Notes under the pieces: generated by a model
Database searches by the model: none
Told to the model about the DNA's origin: nothing
The model's input: the letters and a program-made list of their open reading frames with translations, nothing else
Translations under genes and position numbers: made by a program
Shown: piece after piece, positions 1 to 7,204 of the stretch
Position numbering within the stretch: position 1 is the first letter of the stretch
How the letters are laid out: each line of letters begins with the position of its first letter
NCBI GenBank assembly: GCA_903872785.1
Contig: CAIQLZ010000094.1
Coordinates: 1-11,235, forward strand
Origin: Candidatus Levyibacteriota bacterium
GTDB taxonomy: Bacteria > Patescibacteriota > Microgenomatia > Levybacterales > UBA12049
Direction: 5' to 3'
Length of the DNA stretch: 11,235 nucleotides

Positions 1-927
1 ACTGTTACTTCTCCAACAGGTACGCCAATCTTAATTCCAACTGATATTCTAACCCCGGGTGTTACTTCAATTTTGACTCTTACGCCAACACCGGCCATAT
101 CCCAATCCCCAAGCTCAACTCCCACCCCAACCCCTCCCGGCAGTATAACCAATACTCCTACTCCTACCCCGATTGTAACTCTTGCCCCCACTCTAACTCC
201 TATACCTACTCTCATACTAACCTGCTCTTCTTACGCCAGTTGCGCAACCTGTGTTATCGGTGCTCCTTACACCTGCGGCTGGAACGGAAATACCTGTCTA
301 AGCGGTACTAATTCCTGTCCGGGAGGAGCTACATGGTATTACGGAAACTGTTCAAATAATATCTGTTTTGTGCCAACCAATACTCCTAGCCCATCCGTAA
401 CCCTGATCCCAACCAATACACCAACTTCAACCGTAACCCCAACTATGCCTCCATTAATTAAGCCAGCGCAAACCCCAATTAAAACAAATATTTCAAATTT
501 TAATGGACCAGAGACTGGCTATACAGGCGTATTAGGTTATCGTTTTCAAGTTAACGTAGATGGGGCAATTACTGGTTTGTGGGATTATTCAGGAGGGGGA
601 ACAAAAACTCTTAAGCTTTGGGACAGTGCAGGCAATTTGTTGGGAAGTACTACTGTTACGAGTATCAATGGAGTTTGGAAAATGGGAACATTTGCTGCCC
701 CTGTTCGTATTACGGCTGGCATTTACTATACAGTAACTGATTACATAACTAATAACTGGTATGCCTATGAGTACCCCTCATATCTTCCTCTTACATATGG
801 TAATGTTTCACTTTATGATGGATGCTATGCAAATACAGATCGGTTTCCTTCATATCCCACTGATTGTTACACAGATCACATGGTGCATCTGATAGGTATT
901 CCCGATATCAATTTTATTCCGTTTTAA
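1..927 (+). CDS. Secreted Thr/Pro-linker protein with PSI-like Cys module and DUF4082-like C-terminal domain (5' partial)
   Basis: The frame is open from base 1, so the gene starts left of the window; 308 residues are visible, ending in TAA. Visible residues 1-74 are a low-complexity Thr/Pro linker (TPTPTP, ILTPGVT). Residues 75-122 form a module with eight cysteines, spaced C-x5-C-x2-C-x7-C-x6-C-x6-C-x10-C-x4-C with a CGW motif, which resembles PSI (plexin-semaphorin-integrin) domains. A second Thr/Pro linker follows. From about residue 160 to the end the pattern fits DUF4082: GYRFQVNVDGAITGLW, LWDSAGNLLGS, VW..GTFAAPVRITAGIYYTV. Established knowledge: DUF4082 occurs in exported, multidomain surface proteins, often with carbohydrate-related modules, and is predicted to be a beta-sandwich. 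Inference: an extracellular adhesin or glycan-binding protein with extended, possibly glycosylated linkers. The signal peptide and upstream domains are not visible. A TTG at 73 lies inside the linker and is not a convincing start. Confidence 0.8.
   Translation, partial: TVTSPTGTPILIPTDILTPGVTSILTLTPTPAISQSPSSTPTPTPPGSITNTPTPTPIVTLAPTLTPIPTLILTCSSYASCATCVIGAPYTCGWNGNTCLSGTNSCPGGATWYYGNCSNNICFVPTNTPSPSVTLIPTNTPTSTVTPTMPPLIKPAQTPIKTNISNFNGPETGYTGVLGYRFQVNVDGAITGLWDYSGGGTKTLKLWDSAGNLLGSTTVTSINGVWKMGTFAAPVRITAGIYYTVTDYITNNWYAYEYPSYLPLTYGNVSLYDGCYANTDRFPSYPTDCYTDHMVHLIGIPDINFIPF
223..366 (+). other. PSI-like eight-cysteine module within the surface protein
   Basis: This segment encodes eight cysteines in 48 residues, between two Thr/Pro linkers. 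The order C..C..C...CGW...C...C....W....C is the pattern of PSI domains, which are small disulfide-bonded spacer domains in extracellular proteins. The assignment rests on cysteine spacing and the CGW motif only. Disulfide formation would imply an oxidative folding route outside the membrane. Confidence 0.55.
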
Positions 928-1037
928 TTTTTTAATATTTTTGTTTGGAGCTTTTATTAGCCATTTTATCTATATACATGAACGAAATTATTTGTTAATA
1001 TGGCATCTGTATAAATTAGGAGAAAAAAATAAGTTGA
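928..1037. other. AT-rich convergent spacer
   Basis: These 110 bp lie between the stop of the surface protein (+) and the stop of ftsZ (-). T-runs follow both stop codons on their own strands (928-933 on +, 1024-1030 on -). I see no GC-rich stem before either run, so no intrinsic terminator can be called. An open frame that begins here on the + strand is antisense to the ftsZ tail and shows no protein-like features. Confidence 0.5.
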
Positions 1038-2156
1038 TTAGTTGCGTTGCCTCAAAAAAGCGGGAATATCCCAAGCATCGTCTCCGCTTTCATCTTGAGG
1101 CGCATCCTGTGGATTTGGTGCCTGTTGATTGTTATTTACTATTTCTTGCTTTAAAGCAGCATTATTAATTATGGGCTTTACGAATTCCTTAAGAGTTTGC
1201 CTTGTGTGATCAAAACCGGTTGCAATAACTGATATTTTTATCTGATCGTGCATTGTCTCGTCAATTGTTGCACCAAAAATTATATTTGCATCAGGATCTG
1301 CAGCTGAAGAAATAATTTTGGCAGCCTCGTCAACTTCGGTCATTGTCAAATCAGACCCACCGGTTATATTAAACAACACGCCTCTTGCCCCATCCATAGA
1401 TATTTCAAGAAGCGGAGATGCTATTGCCGCTCTCGCTGCAGTCTGAGCTCTATTCTCTCCAACACCAGTGCCAATTCCCATAAGAGCCGACCCGGCATTA
1501 GTCATAATGGCCTTTACGTCCGCAAAATCAACATTAATTAATCCGGGAATCGTAATTAAATCTGATATTCCCTGTACCCCCTGCGTTAAAACCGAATCAG
1601 CAATTCTAAAAGCCTCAAGAAGAGAAACTTTTTTATCAACCACATCTAAAATTCTCTGATTAGGAATTACAATAAGAGTGTCTACTTTATCTCTAAGTTC
1701 TTCAATGCCATCTTCTGCTACAACCATTCGTCTTGTTCCTTCAAAAGCGAAAGGTTTAGTTACAACTGCAACCGTCAATGATCCAATTTCTTTTGCAGCT
1801 CTGGCAATTACAGACGAAGCTCCTGTTCCCGTTCCCCCTCCCATACCCGCGGTAATAAAAACCATGTCTGACCCATCAATAAATTCTTTTATTTTTTCGT
1901 ATGATTCCTCGGCAGCTTGACGTCCAATATCCGGATTTCCACCGCTACCCAAGCCTTTCGTAAGATTTTCTCCAATTTGAATTTTTGTTGAAGACTGAGA
2001 TGAAAGAAGAACTTGAGCATCAGTATTAACAGAAATAAAATCTATTCCTCTTACATCATCTGCAACAATCATGGAATTAAGAGCGTTCATTCCTCCTCCA
2101 CCCACTCCCAGAACTCGGATTTTGGCGAAATTTGTGGTTTGGGGTTTTATGAGCAT
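1038..2156 (-). CDS. ftsZ: Cell division GTPase FtsZ
   Basis: FtsZ is the tubulin-like GTPase that polymerises into the Z ring at the cytoplasmic face of the membrane. The 372-residue protein is of usual length. The nucleotide-binding start VLGVGGGGMNAL lies at 15-26, the tubulin signature GGGTGTG at 106-112, and the catalytic T7-loop motif NVDFAD at 208-213. A Gln/Asn/Asp-rich linker (about 335-360) leads to the conserved C-terminal peptide WDIPAFLRQR (362-371), the docking site for FtsA and other partners. It is the last gene of the dcw block, 74 bp after ftsA, and has its own promoter-like sequence in that gap. The ATG at 2156 is the only sensible start; ahead of it only a weak GGGA is seen about 10 nt upstream. 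All key residues are present. Confidence 0.98.
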   Translation of the reverse strand: MLIKPQTTNFAKIRVLGVGGGGMNALNSMIVADDVRGIDFISVNTDAQVLLSSQSSTKIQIGENLTKGLGSGGNPDIGRQAAEESYEKIKEFIDGSDMVFITAGMGGGTGTGASSVIARAAKEIGSLTVAVVTKPFAFEGTRRMVVAEDGIEELRDKVDTLIVIPNQRILDVVDKKVSLLEAFRIADSVLTQGVQGISDLITIPGLINVDFADVKAIMTNAGSALMGIGTGVGENRAQTAARAAIASPLLEISMDGARGVLFNITGGSDLTMTEVDEAAKIISSAADPDANIIFGATIDETMHDQIKISVIATGFDHTRQTLKEFVKPIINNAALKQEIVNNNQQAPNPQDAPQDESGDDAWDIPAFLRQRN

Positions 2157-2174
2157 ATGTTTTAGATCCCATTT

Positions 2175-2203
2175 ATCCTAACACCCTGTTTTTAAAAAGT
2201 CAA
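2175..2203 (-). promoter_or_regulatory. Promoter of ftsZ (in the ftsA-ftsZ gap)
   Basis: On the - strand, TTGACT (2198-2203) is separated by 17 bp from TAGGAT (2175-2180), and a TG one base ahead of the -10 gives an extended -10 (TGTTAGGAT). Transcription should start near 2168, leaving a short leader of about 12 nt. This would let ftsZ be expressed at higher level than the upstream membrane genes, as in many bacteria. It is a sequence match only. Confidence 0.6.
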
Positions 2204-2230
2204 CCCATCTCCAAAGATAGATTAATCCAT

Positions 2231-3523
2231 TTACGGCATGAAAGATTTAATAAAATTAATTACGCGGGAAAATATCCGATTAAATCCAAAATTTCCAAAA
2301 CTTGGAATATTGATTCCGAAAGGTAACGATTGTTTAGTATCAAGACTGGCTCCGAAAATTGCCAACCCCACAACAGCCGCAAAAGGAGGATCTTCTATTT
2401 CATCTATTAGTCCTTTTATTTTTATCGGAATTCCAATTCTAACCGGCATTGCCAAAGTCCTTTTTGCGCTATCTGTTATTCCAACTGTCAAAGCTCCTCC
2501 TCCTGTTATAACAATTCCTGCCGGAGTTTGGCTTGCAAATCCGCTTCTTTTTATCTCCAATCCTATCATTGTAAAAATTTCATTGAGTCTTGGTCTAATT
2601 ATTCCGTCAGTTAATGTTTTATGAGAAACTTTTCGTAAGTCCTCCGGCAACCCTAAAGAACTCAAATCTATTTCATCAGTATTTTTTGTTTCATTTTCAA
2701 AAGTTTCTCCCAATCTTTCAATTTTCGGTTTTTTTGCTGCATTAGATAAATATATTTTTATCTTTTCTGCAGACTCCAAGGAAATCCTAAGTCCAATTGC
2801 TAAATCATTGGTAATATGCCTTGCTCCAATCGGCAAAACTGAAGAATAGGAGATTGATCCTTCAAGATAAATAGAAATATCTGTTGTTCCTGCTCCAATA
2901 TCGACCAAAACAACCCCTAATTCTTTTTCTGTTTCGGATAAAACAGCCAGACTACTGGCCTGTCCGCTAAAAACAACACCATCTATATCTATTCCGACTT
3001 GAGAAAAAGCTTTTTCTAAATTGCTTAAGGATACTGTAGCAACTGAAATAATATGAGTATCAACTTCCAGCCTTATTCCAGTCATGCCAATTGGATCTTT
3101 TATTCCTTCCTGTCCATCCACAACATAATTGCGGGGAAGAACGTGGATGATTTGGCGGCTGGACGGAAGGGAAACTGCTTTTGCTGCATCAATAACCCGG
3201 GTAAGATCGCTTTCCGCAATTTCTCCCTGAGGAGAAGAAATTGCAACAACTCCCCGTGAATTCTGTGATTCTATCTGACTTCCTCCAACTGAAGCAATTA
3301 TGTGAGACACGGAATACCCTGCCATTCTTTCCGCGCCATCCAACGAATTATTTATAGATTCTACAGCCTCTTTTATGTCAATTATTTGGCCTTTTTTTAC
3401 CCCGCGGCTTGGCACTTCAGAAACCCCTAAAACATTAACAAACTCATCATCAACTCTTGCAATAATTGTAACAATTTTTGAGGTACCGATATCAACTCCA
3501 ACAACTATTTTTCCCTCATTCAT
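2231..3523 (-). CDS. ftsA: Cell division protein FtsA (actin-like FtsZ anchor)
   Basis: FtsA is the actin-fold ATPase that tethers FtsZ filaments to the membrane and recruits later division proteins. The 430-residue protein has the phosphate-1 motif VDIGTSK (10-16), the FtsA-specific 1C subdomain region (about 85-165), the phosphate-2 motif VDIGAGTTDISIY (207-219) and the adenosine motif ITGGGAL (339-345). The C-terminal stretch FNRIFSRVINFIKSF (414-428) is amphipathic with basic residues, as expected of the membrane-targeting helix. A short charged insertion (about 262-285, KKPKIER...ENETKNTDE) is not obviously conserved. It starts 7 nt after the ftsQ-like stop, without a Shine-Dalgarno sequence, so it is likely co-transcribed. 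It pairs with FtsZ, whose C-terminal peptide is intact. Confidence 0.97.
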   Translation of the reverse strand: MNEGKIVVGVDIGTSKIVTIIARVDDEFVNVLGVSEVPSRGVKKGQIIDIKEAVESINNSLDGAERMAGYSVSHIIASVGGSQIESQNSRGVVAISSPQGEIAESDLTRVIDAAKAVSLPSSRQIIHVLPRNYVVDGQEGIKDPIGMTGIRLEVDTHIISVATVSLSNLEKAFSQVGIDIDGVVFSGQASSLAVLSETEKELGVVLVDIGAGTTDISIYLEGSISYSSVLPIGARHITNDLAIGLRISLESAEKIKIYLSNAAKKPKIERLGETFENETKNTDEIDLSSLGLPEDLRKVSHKTLTDGIIRPRLNEIFTMIGLEIKRSGFASQTPAGIVITGGGALTVGITDSAKRTLAMPVRIGIPIKIKGLIDEIEDPPFAAVVGLAIFGASLDTKQSLPFGINIPSFGNFGFNRIFSRVINFIKSFMP

Positions 3524-3530
3524 ATTTTTG

Positions 3531-3926
3531 TTAAAAGACTATAATAGGTTCTGAAAACCTAAAATCTATGCTTTTAAACGGCTTTCCTTCTATTGTAAGC
3601 TGAATCAGCATTCTTTGTAAAGAGGCTATTTGCTGATTAATATCTTTATTTTGGACAAGTCTTACTTGCCCATTATTTTGAATATCAATTAAATAGCAAT
3701 AATCAGATATCGTTACTTTGGAGAATAAAATCTTATTATCTTTTAAGAGTTTTTCAATATGTGTTTTATCTTCATTTGTCTTGACTACCGGACTTATAAA
3801 TAGCGGTCTTTTTGAAACAAAAAAAACATTTAGGAAAAATAGGGAAACTGCTATTGCCCCTAATGACAAAATATAAACTGCAAATTTTCTTTTAAAATGC
3901 TTATGCCGCCTAGGATTTGTAAACAT
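3531..3926 (-). CDS. ftsQ: Very short FtsQ/DivIB-like division protein
   Basis: This 131-residue protein sits exactly where ftsQ lies in dcw clusters, between murG and ftsA. It has a basic cytoplasmic tail (RRHKHFKRK, 6-14), one transmembrane helix (about 15-37) and an extracytoplasmic part of about 95 residues. The tail end, with LQRML (103-107) and SIDFRFSEPIIV (119-130), resembles the end of the FtsQ beta domain, where an IDLR..d.vvv-like strand is typical. FtsQ/DivIB proteins usually have 220-290 residues, with a POTRA domain after the membrane helix; there is little room for both domains here. Its first 17 nt overlap the end of murG, which points to translational coupling. Family assignment relies on position, topology and the C-terminal pattern. 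The product would scaffold FtsB/FtsL-type partners at the septum, but no FtsL or FtsB is visible in the window. Confidence 0.65.
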   Translation of the reverse strand: MFTNPRRHKHFKRKFAVYILSLGAIAVSLFFLNVFFVSKRPLFISPVVKTNEDKTHIEKLLKDNKILFSKVTISDYCYLIDIQNNGQVRLVQNKDINQQIASLQRMLIQLTIEGKPFKSIDFRFSEPIIVF

Positions 3927-5013
3927 TGTTTATTACCGAAATTATGTTTTGCGCTGCATTCTTTCCTGACAATCCTCTAAATTCCTCTTGATTTATTTTA
4001 TATTTTTTTCTATTATTGAGCATTAATTCTATAGCTTTTACCAGCTTTTTCCGATTCGCTTTTGATTGAGGCAAAACAATTCCTAATCCAATTTTTTCTA
4101 AAAATTTAGCATTTTTTAACTGTTCATTATTTTGAGAAAAAGGTAAAGGAATAAGAAGGGCAGGTTTTTCAAAATAGATAAGTTCTGTTACCGTATTCAT
4201 GCCTGACCGTGAAATGACCAGAGAAGACAGATTCAATAAATCCCCAATCTGGGAAGGATCGATAAATTTTTTCAAAATATAATTATCACGGAGTTTTTCG
4301 GGCAGGTTCATTCTTATTTCCTCCATACGTTCAAAGTCACGATACTCATAAGTATCTCCTGACTGATGAATGATATTATATTTTTCTAAAAGCTCGCTGA
4401 TTATTCCTTCAATTAAGATATTTATCGTATGTGATCCCAAACTTCCTCCTGTAATGTAAATTGTCGGCAAATTATTTTTAAAAAGTGAAAATTTATTATG
4501 AAAGATTGGAAACTTACGTATAGGATTCCCAGTCATAACAATTTTGTCTTGCGGAAAATATTCTTTTGACGAGTCCCAGGATAAACAGATTTTTTTGGCA
4601 AATCGAGAAACCAATCTGTTAGCAAGTCCTGCCCCCAATGTTTGTTCATGTATTACCACCGGAATCCTAAGCAAAAAAGCACAAAATATCACAGGAATCG
4701 AAACATATCCCCCAAATCCAACTACAACATCCGGTCTAAATCTAATTAGAATTAAAAAGGATTTAATGATTCCAAAAGGGATTTTTAATAAAGATAAAAG
4801 TGTATATTTAGTTAATTTCCGCTGCAATCTTCCTGTATTTAGCCCGACAAAAGGAATTTTTAGAGAAGTTATGGTTTTGTATTCTAAGGATAGTGCATTA
4901 TCTCCTTCCATTGCATATTTTCTTCCGATAAAAAGAACTTTCGTGTTTTTAGGAAGAGCTTCTAAAACAGAAAGGGCAGGAGATAAATGTCCGCCAATTA
5001 AGATAATTTTCAT
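3910..5013 (-). CDS. murG: MurG: UDP-GlcNAc:lipid I GlcNAc transferase
   Basis: MurG is the peripheral membrane GT28 enzyme that adds GlcNAc from UDP-GlcNAc to lipid I, giving lipid II. The 367-residue protein has the two Rossmann halves. The first glycine loop is short: MKIILIGGHLSPAL has only the GGHxxPA part of the usual GGTGGHxxPA. GFGGYVSIP (99-107), HEQT (122-125, usually HEQN) and TGNPIR (161-166) follow. The C-terminal half has GGSLGSHTIN (189-198, usually GGSQGA), SRSGMNTVTEL (268-278) and the donor-binding PLPFSQNNEQLKNA (289-302). A hydrophobic patch (about 71-92) fits membrane association. Its ATG overlaps the ftsW stop as ATGA (5010-5013), and its end overlaps the ftsQ-like gene by 17 nt. 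No Shine-Dalgarno is present. murC, murB and ddl, commonly found next, are absent. Confidence 0.95.
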   Translation of the reverse strand: MKIILIGGHLSPALSVLEALPKNTKVLFIGRKYAMEGDNALSLEYKTITSLKIPFVGLNTGRLQRKLTKYTLLSLLKIPFGIIKSFLILIRFRPDVVVGFGGYVSIPVIFCAFLLRIPVVIHEQTLGAGLANRLVSRFAKKICLSWDSSKEYFPQDKIVMTGNPIRKFPIFHNKFSLFKNNLPTIYITGGSLGSHTINILIEGIISELLEKYNIIHQSGDTYEYRDFERMEEIRMNLPEKLRDNYILKKFIDPSQIGDLLNLSSLVISRSGMNTVTELIYFEKPALLIPLPFSQNNEQLKNAKFLEKIGLGIVLPQSKANRKKLVKAIELMLNNRKKYKINQEEFRGLSGKNAAQNIISVINNVYKS

Positions 5014-6077
5014 ATTTTTTGTTTTGATATATTTAAAAGAATCCCGACTGCAGTAAGATCAATAATTAGGCTTGATCCTCCATACGAAATAAACGGAAGG
5101 GGAATTCCCGTCAACGGAATTAAAGCTGTTTGCGCAGCCAAATTAATAACTGTTTGGATTGCCAAAAAAGTTATTATCCCTCCTGCTAATAGTTTACCAA
5201 AATTATCCTTTGCGTTAACGGCTATACGGAAACACCGGAAAATAATAAAAATAAAAAACAGAATTAAAATAACTGCTCCGATAAAACCTAATTCTTCGGC
5301 AATAATTGCAAAAATCGAATCTGTTGTACCTTCAGGAAGATACGCATATTTTTGCAAGGAATTCCCAAGCCCCACTCCGGTTAAGCCTCCTGCCCCAAAA
5401 GCAATCAAAATTTGCTTCACATGATAAGAAGAAGATTCAAGCGATGAATTAATATTCCAAAATGCATCAAGTCTTTTTATCCTGTACGGCGAAAGTTTTA
5501 TAAGTATAAATCCCAGAAATCCAATTAAAGGAACAATGACGGAAAAGTAAAGTACGCTTGCACCTGAAAAAAAATAAATTACTAAAGCTTCGGCCAGGAT
5601 TACAACCGTTGTTCCCATGTCCGGTTCCGTCATTACTAATCCCAAAACCAATCCCATCAAGAGCAAAAATGCAGGAAATCTACCTCTTTCTTTATTGGAA
5701 AACCATGCGGCTAGATAGATCGCTAAAGCAAGCTTAACAAATTCCGCAGGCTGCAAAAGAGATACCCCTATATTAATCCAACGATGTGCCCCCATAATGC
5801 TAATACCAATACCCGGAATAAAAACTAAAATCAAAAGAACCAACGCTCCCAAAAGTACTGGAAGCGCAAGTGAATATAATTTATGGTAATTAAAAAAGGA
5901 AAAAAAAGTTAAGGCTATGAATCCGAGCAGCATCCACATGGACTGATCTTTAATATAATGATACTTATCTCCAAAATCCCTGAAAGCTACAAAACTTGAC
6001 ACGTCATAAACCATAAAAAGTCCAAAAAAAGTCAAGATTATAACTGAGATTAAAAGAGAAATATCAATTTTTCTCAT
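5010..6077 (-). CDS. ftsW: SEDS-family peptidoglycan glycosyltransferase FtsW
   Basis: SEDS proteins polymerise lipid II into glycan strands in the membrane, working with a class B PBP. The 355-residue protein has about ten hydrophobic segments. Family motifs are GAHRWI (96-101), QPAEFVKL (109-116), TEPDMGTT (150-157), GAGGLTGVGLGNS...K (228-243), LPEGTTDSIFAIIAEELGF (247-265) and TGIPLPFISYGGSSL (323-337). D253 matches the aspartate needed for polymerase activity in RodA/FtsW. FtsW rather than RodA is chosen from its position between mraY and murG. It begins 24 bp after mraY and ends in TGA overlapping murG by 4 nt, so this part is one transcription unit. Its usual partner, FtsI/PBP2, is not in the window. 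No Shine-Dalgarno precedes the ATG. Confidence 0.95.
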   Translation of the reverse strand: MRKIDISLLISVIILTFFGLFMVYDVSSFVAFRDFGDKYHYIKDQSMWMLLGFIALTFFSFFNYHKLYSLALPVLLGALVLLILVFIPGIGISIMGAHRWINIGVSLLQPAEFVKLALAIYLAAWFSNKERGRFPAFLLLMGLVLGLVMTEPDMGTTVVILAEALVIYFFSGASVLYFSVIVPLIGFLGFILIKLSPYRIKRLDAFWNINSSLESSSYHVKQILIAFGAGGLTGVGLGNSLQKYAYLPEGTTDSIFAIIAEELGFIGAVILILFFIFIIFRCFRIAVNAKDNFGKLLAGGIITFLAIQTVINLAAQTALIPLTGIPLPFISYGGSSLIIDLTAVGILLNISKQKI

Positions 6078-6101
6078 ATTGATCTGCGAAGATTCTGAAT
6101 T

Positions 6102-7106
6102 TTAAATAAAAGCTATATATAATCCAATAACAGCAAAGAGAAATCCCAAAAGCCAAGCTCTCATCACTATTTTTGGCTCATCCCAACCGATTCTTCTTAA
6201 AAGAAGATGTAAAGGAGAAGCAAGAAAAATTTTCTTGTGAAAAAACTTTTTTGAAATAATCTGTGCTAAAGAAGAAGCAATTTCTATAACAAATACTCCT
6301 CCGATAAATGCCAAAGCAATAATCTTGCCGGTCAAAAGTCCGATTACCCCCAATACTGCCCCAAGCGACAACGCTCCTACATCTCCCAACCAAATTCTGG
6401 CCTTATAAATATTAAAATACAAGAATGCCCCAACCGAACCCATGAGAATTGCAATAAATATTCCCAGAGGATGATCCAGCTGTTTGGAAGTTATTGCCAA
6501 AAATGCCGCTAAACAGATAAGCATTAATCCTGATGACAAACCGTCTAATCCGTCTGCTATGTTAAAAGCATTGGCAAAAGCAACAATTACAAAAGCCGCA
6601 AAGGGAATAAACATAAATCCCAAAGAGGCCAATCCGAAACCTCTGATGAAAATGAATGTATATCCCAGATGAAAATACAAAATAGAAGCAACTGCAAAAG
6701 CCAATATCCATTGAATTACGAATTTGTGCCTGAATCTTAAACCAAAAAATCCTCCGTGTCCGTTAACCAATTTCCGAAGATCATCATAAAAACCCAAGAT
6801 TCCAAAACCAACAAATGTAAGCATAATCGCAATTGCCTGCCAACCCTTAAGGGCAACATTTAATATTCCGTATGACCAAAAAGTCAGTATGCAAACGACA
6901 AGAATAATCAGTATTCCTCCGCCAAACGGCGTACCTGCTTTACAGTTATTGAATTTATCAAAATTAGGGGTCGGCTTATTAAACATATCCACTGTTTTTT
7001 GTTTCACGCGGCGGAATTTCATTTTGTAGAGAAAATCTATAAAAGGAATGAGGAGTATTCCGGTGATAAAAGCAGACAAAAGAACAAATCCCAATAGTTG
7101 TGCCAT
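6102..7106 (-). CDS. mraY: MraY: phospho-MurNAc-pentapeptide transferase
   Basis: MraY transfers phospho-MurNAc-pentapeptide from its UDP carrier to undecaprenyl phosphate, giving lipid I in the membrane. The 334-residue, roughly ten-helix protein has the early motif KAGTPFGGG (56-64, usually K.GTPTMGG), the Mg-related DD (108-109), NIADGLDGLSSG (182-193) and LGDVGALSLGA (240-250). Near the C-terminus SPLHLLLRRIGWDEPK (297-312) stands where MraY normally has SPxHHHxxxxGWxEx. Only the first histidine is kept, so the last cytosolic loop differs from the textbook enzyme. The operon context with murG and ftsW supports MraY over WecA-type relatives. It is the first gene of the visible dcw run. A TATAAT lies 6 nt before its ATG, predicting a leaderless mRNA. 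Confidence 0.93.
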   Translation of the reverse strand: MAQLLGFVLLSAFITGILLIPFIDFLYKMKFRRVKQKTVDMFNKPTPNFDKFNNCKAGTPFGGGILIILVVCILTFWSYGILNVALKGWQAIAIMLTFVGFGILGFYDDLRKLVNGHGGFFGLRFRHKFVIQWILAFAVASILYFHLGYTFIFIRGFGLASLGFMFIPFAAFVIVAFANAFNIADGLDGLSSGLMLICLAAFLAITSKQLDHPLGIFIAILMGSVGAFLYFNIYKARIWLGDVGALSLGAVLGVIGLLTGKIIALAFIGGVFVIEIASSLAQIISKKFFHKKIFLASPLHLLLRRIGWDEPKIVMRAWLLGFLFAVIGLYIAFI

Positions 7107-7112
7107 TTAATT

Positions 7113-7142
7113 ATTATACTATACTCGGAAGCTGATATACAA
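7113..7142 (-). promoter_or_regulatory. Promoter of mraY / dcw operon
   Basis: On the - strand a perfect TATAAT (7113-7118) lies 6 nt before the mraY ATG, with TTGTAT (7137-7142) 18 bp further upstream. Initiation about 7 nt past the -10 would fall on the A of the start codon, so the transcript would have little or no leader. The -35 is only a partial match. Confidence 0.55.
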
Positions 7143-7204
7143 ATTACCCTGTTTAGCCTATTTTTGGAATCTACTTGCGTACACGCACAATATTTCAGGA
7201 AGCT

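Noticed and set aside
73..75. TTG as the start of the surface protein
   Set aside because: The frame is open back to base 1 and encodes the same Thr/Pro linker upstream; no signal peptide follows the TTG.
941..1168. 75-codon + strand frame in the convergent spacer
   Set aside because: It runs antisense over the conserved ftsZ C-terminus and has no protein-like pattern or start signals.
7150..7200. Hairpin GCGTGTACGC-like downstream of the Thr/Pro protein as a terminator
   Set aside because: The stem is only 3-5 bp and no U-run follows.
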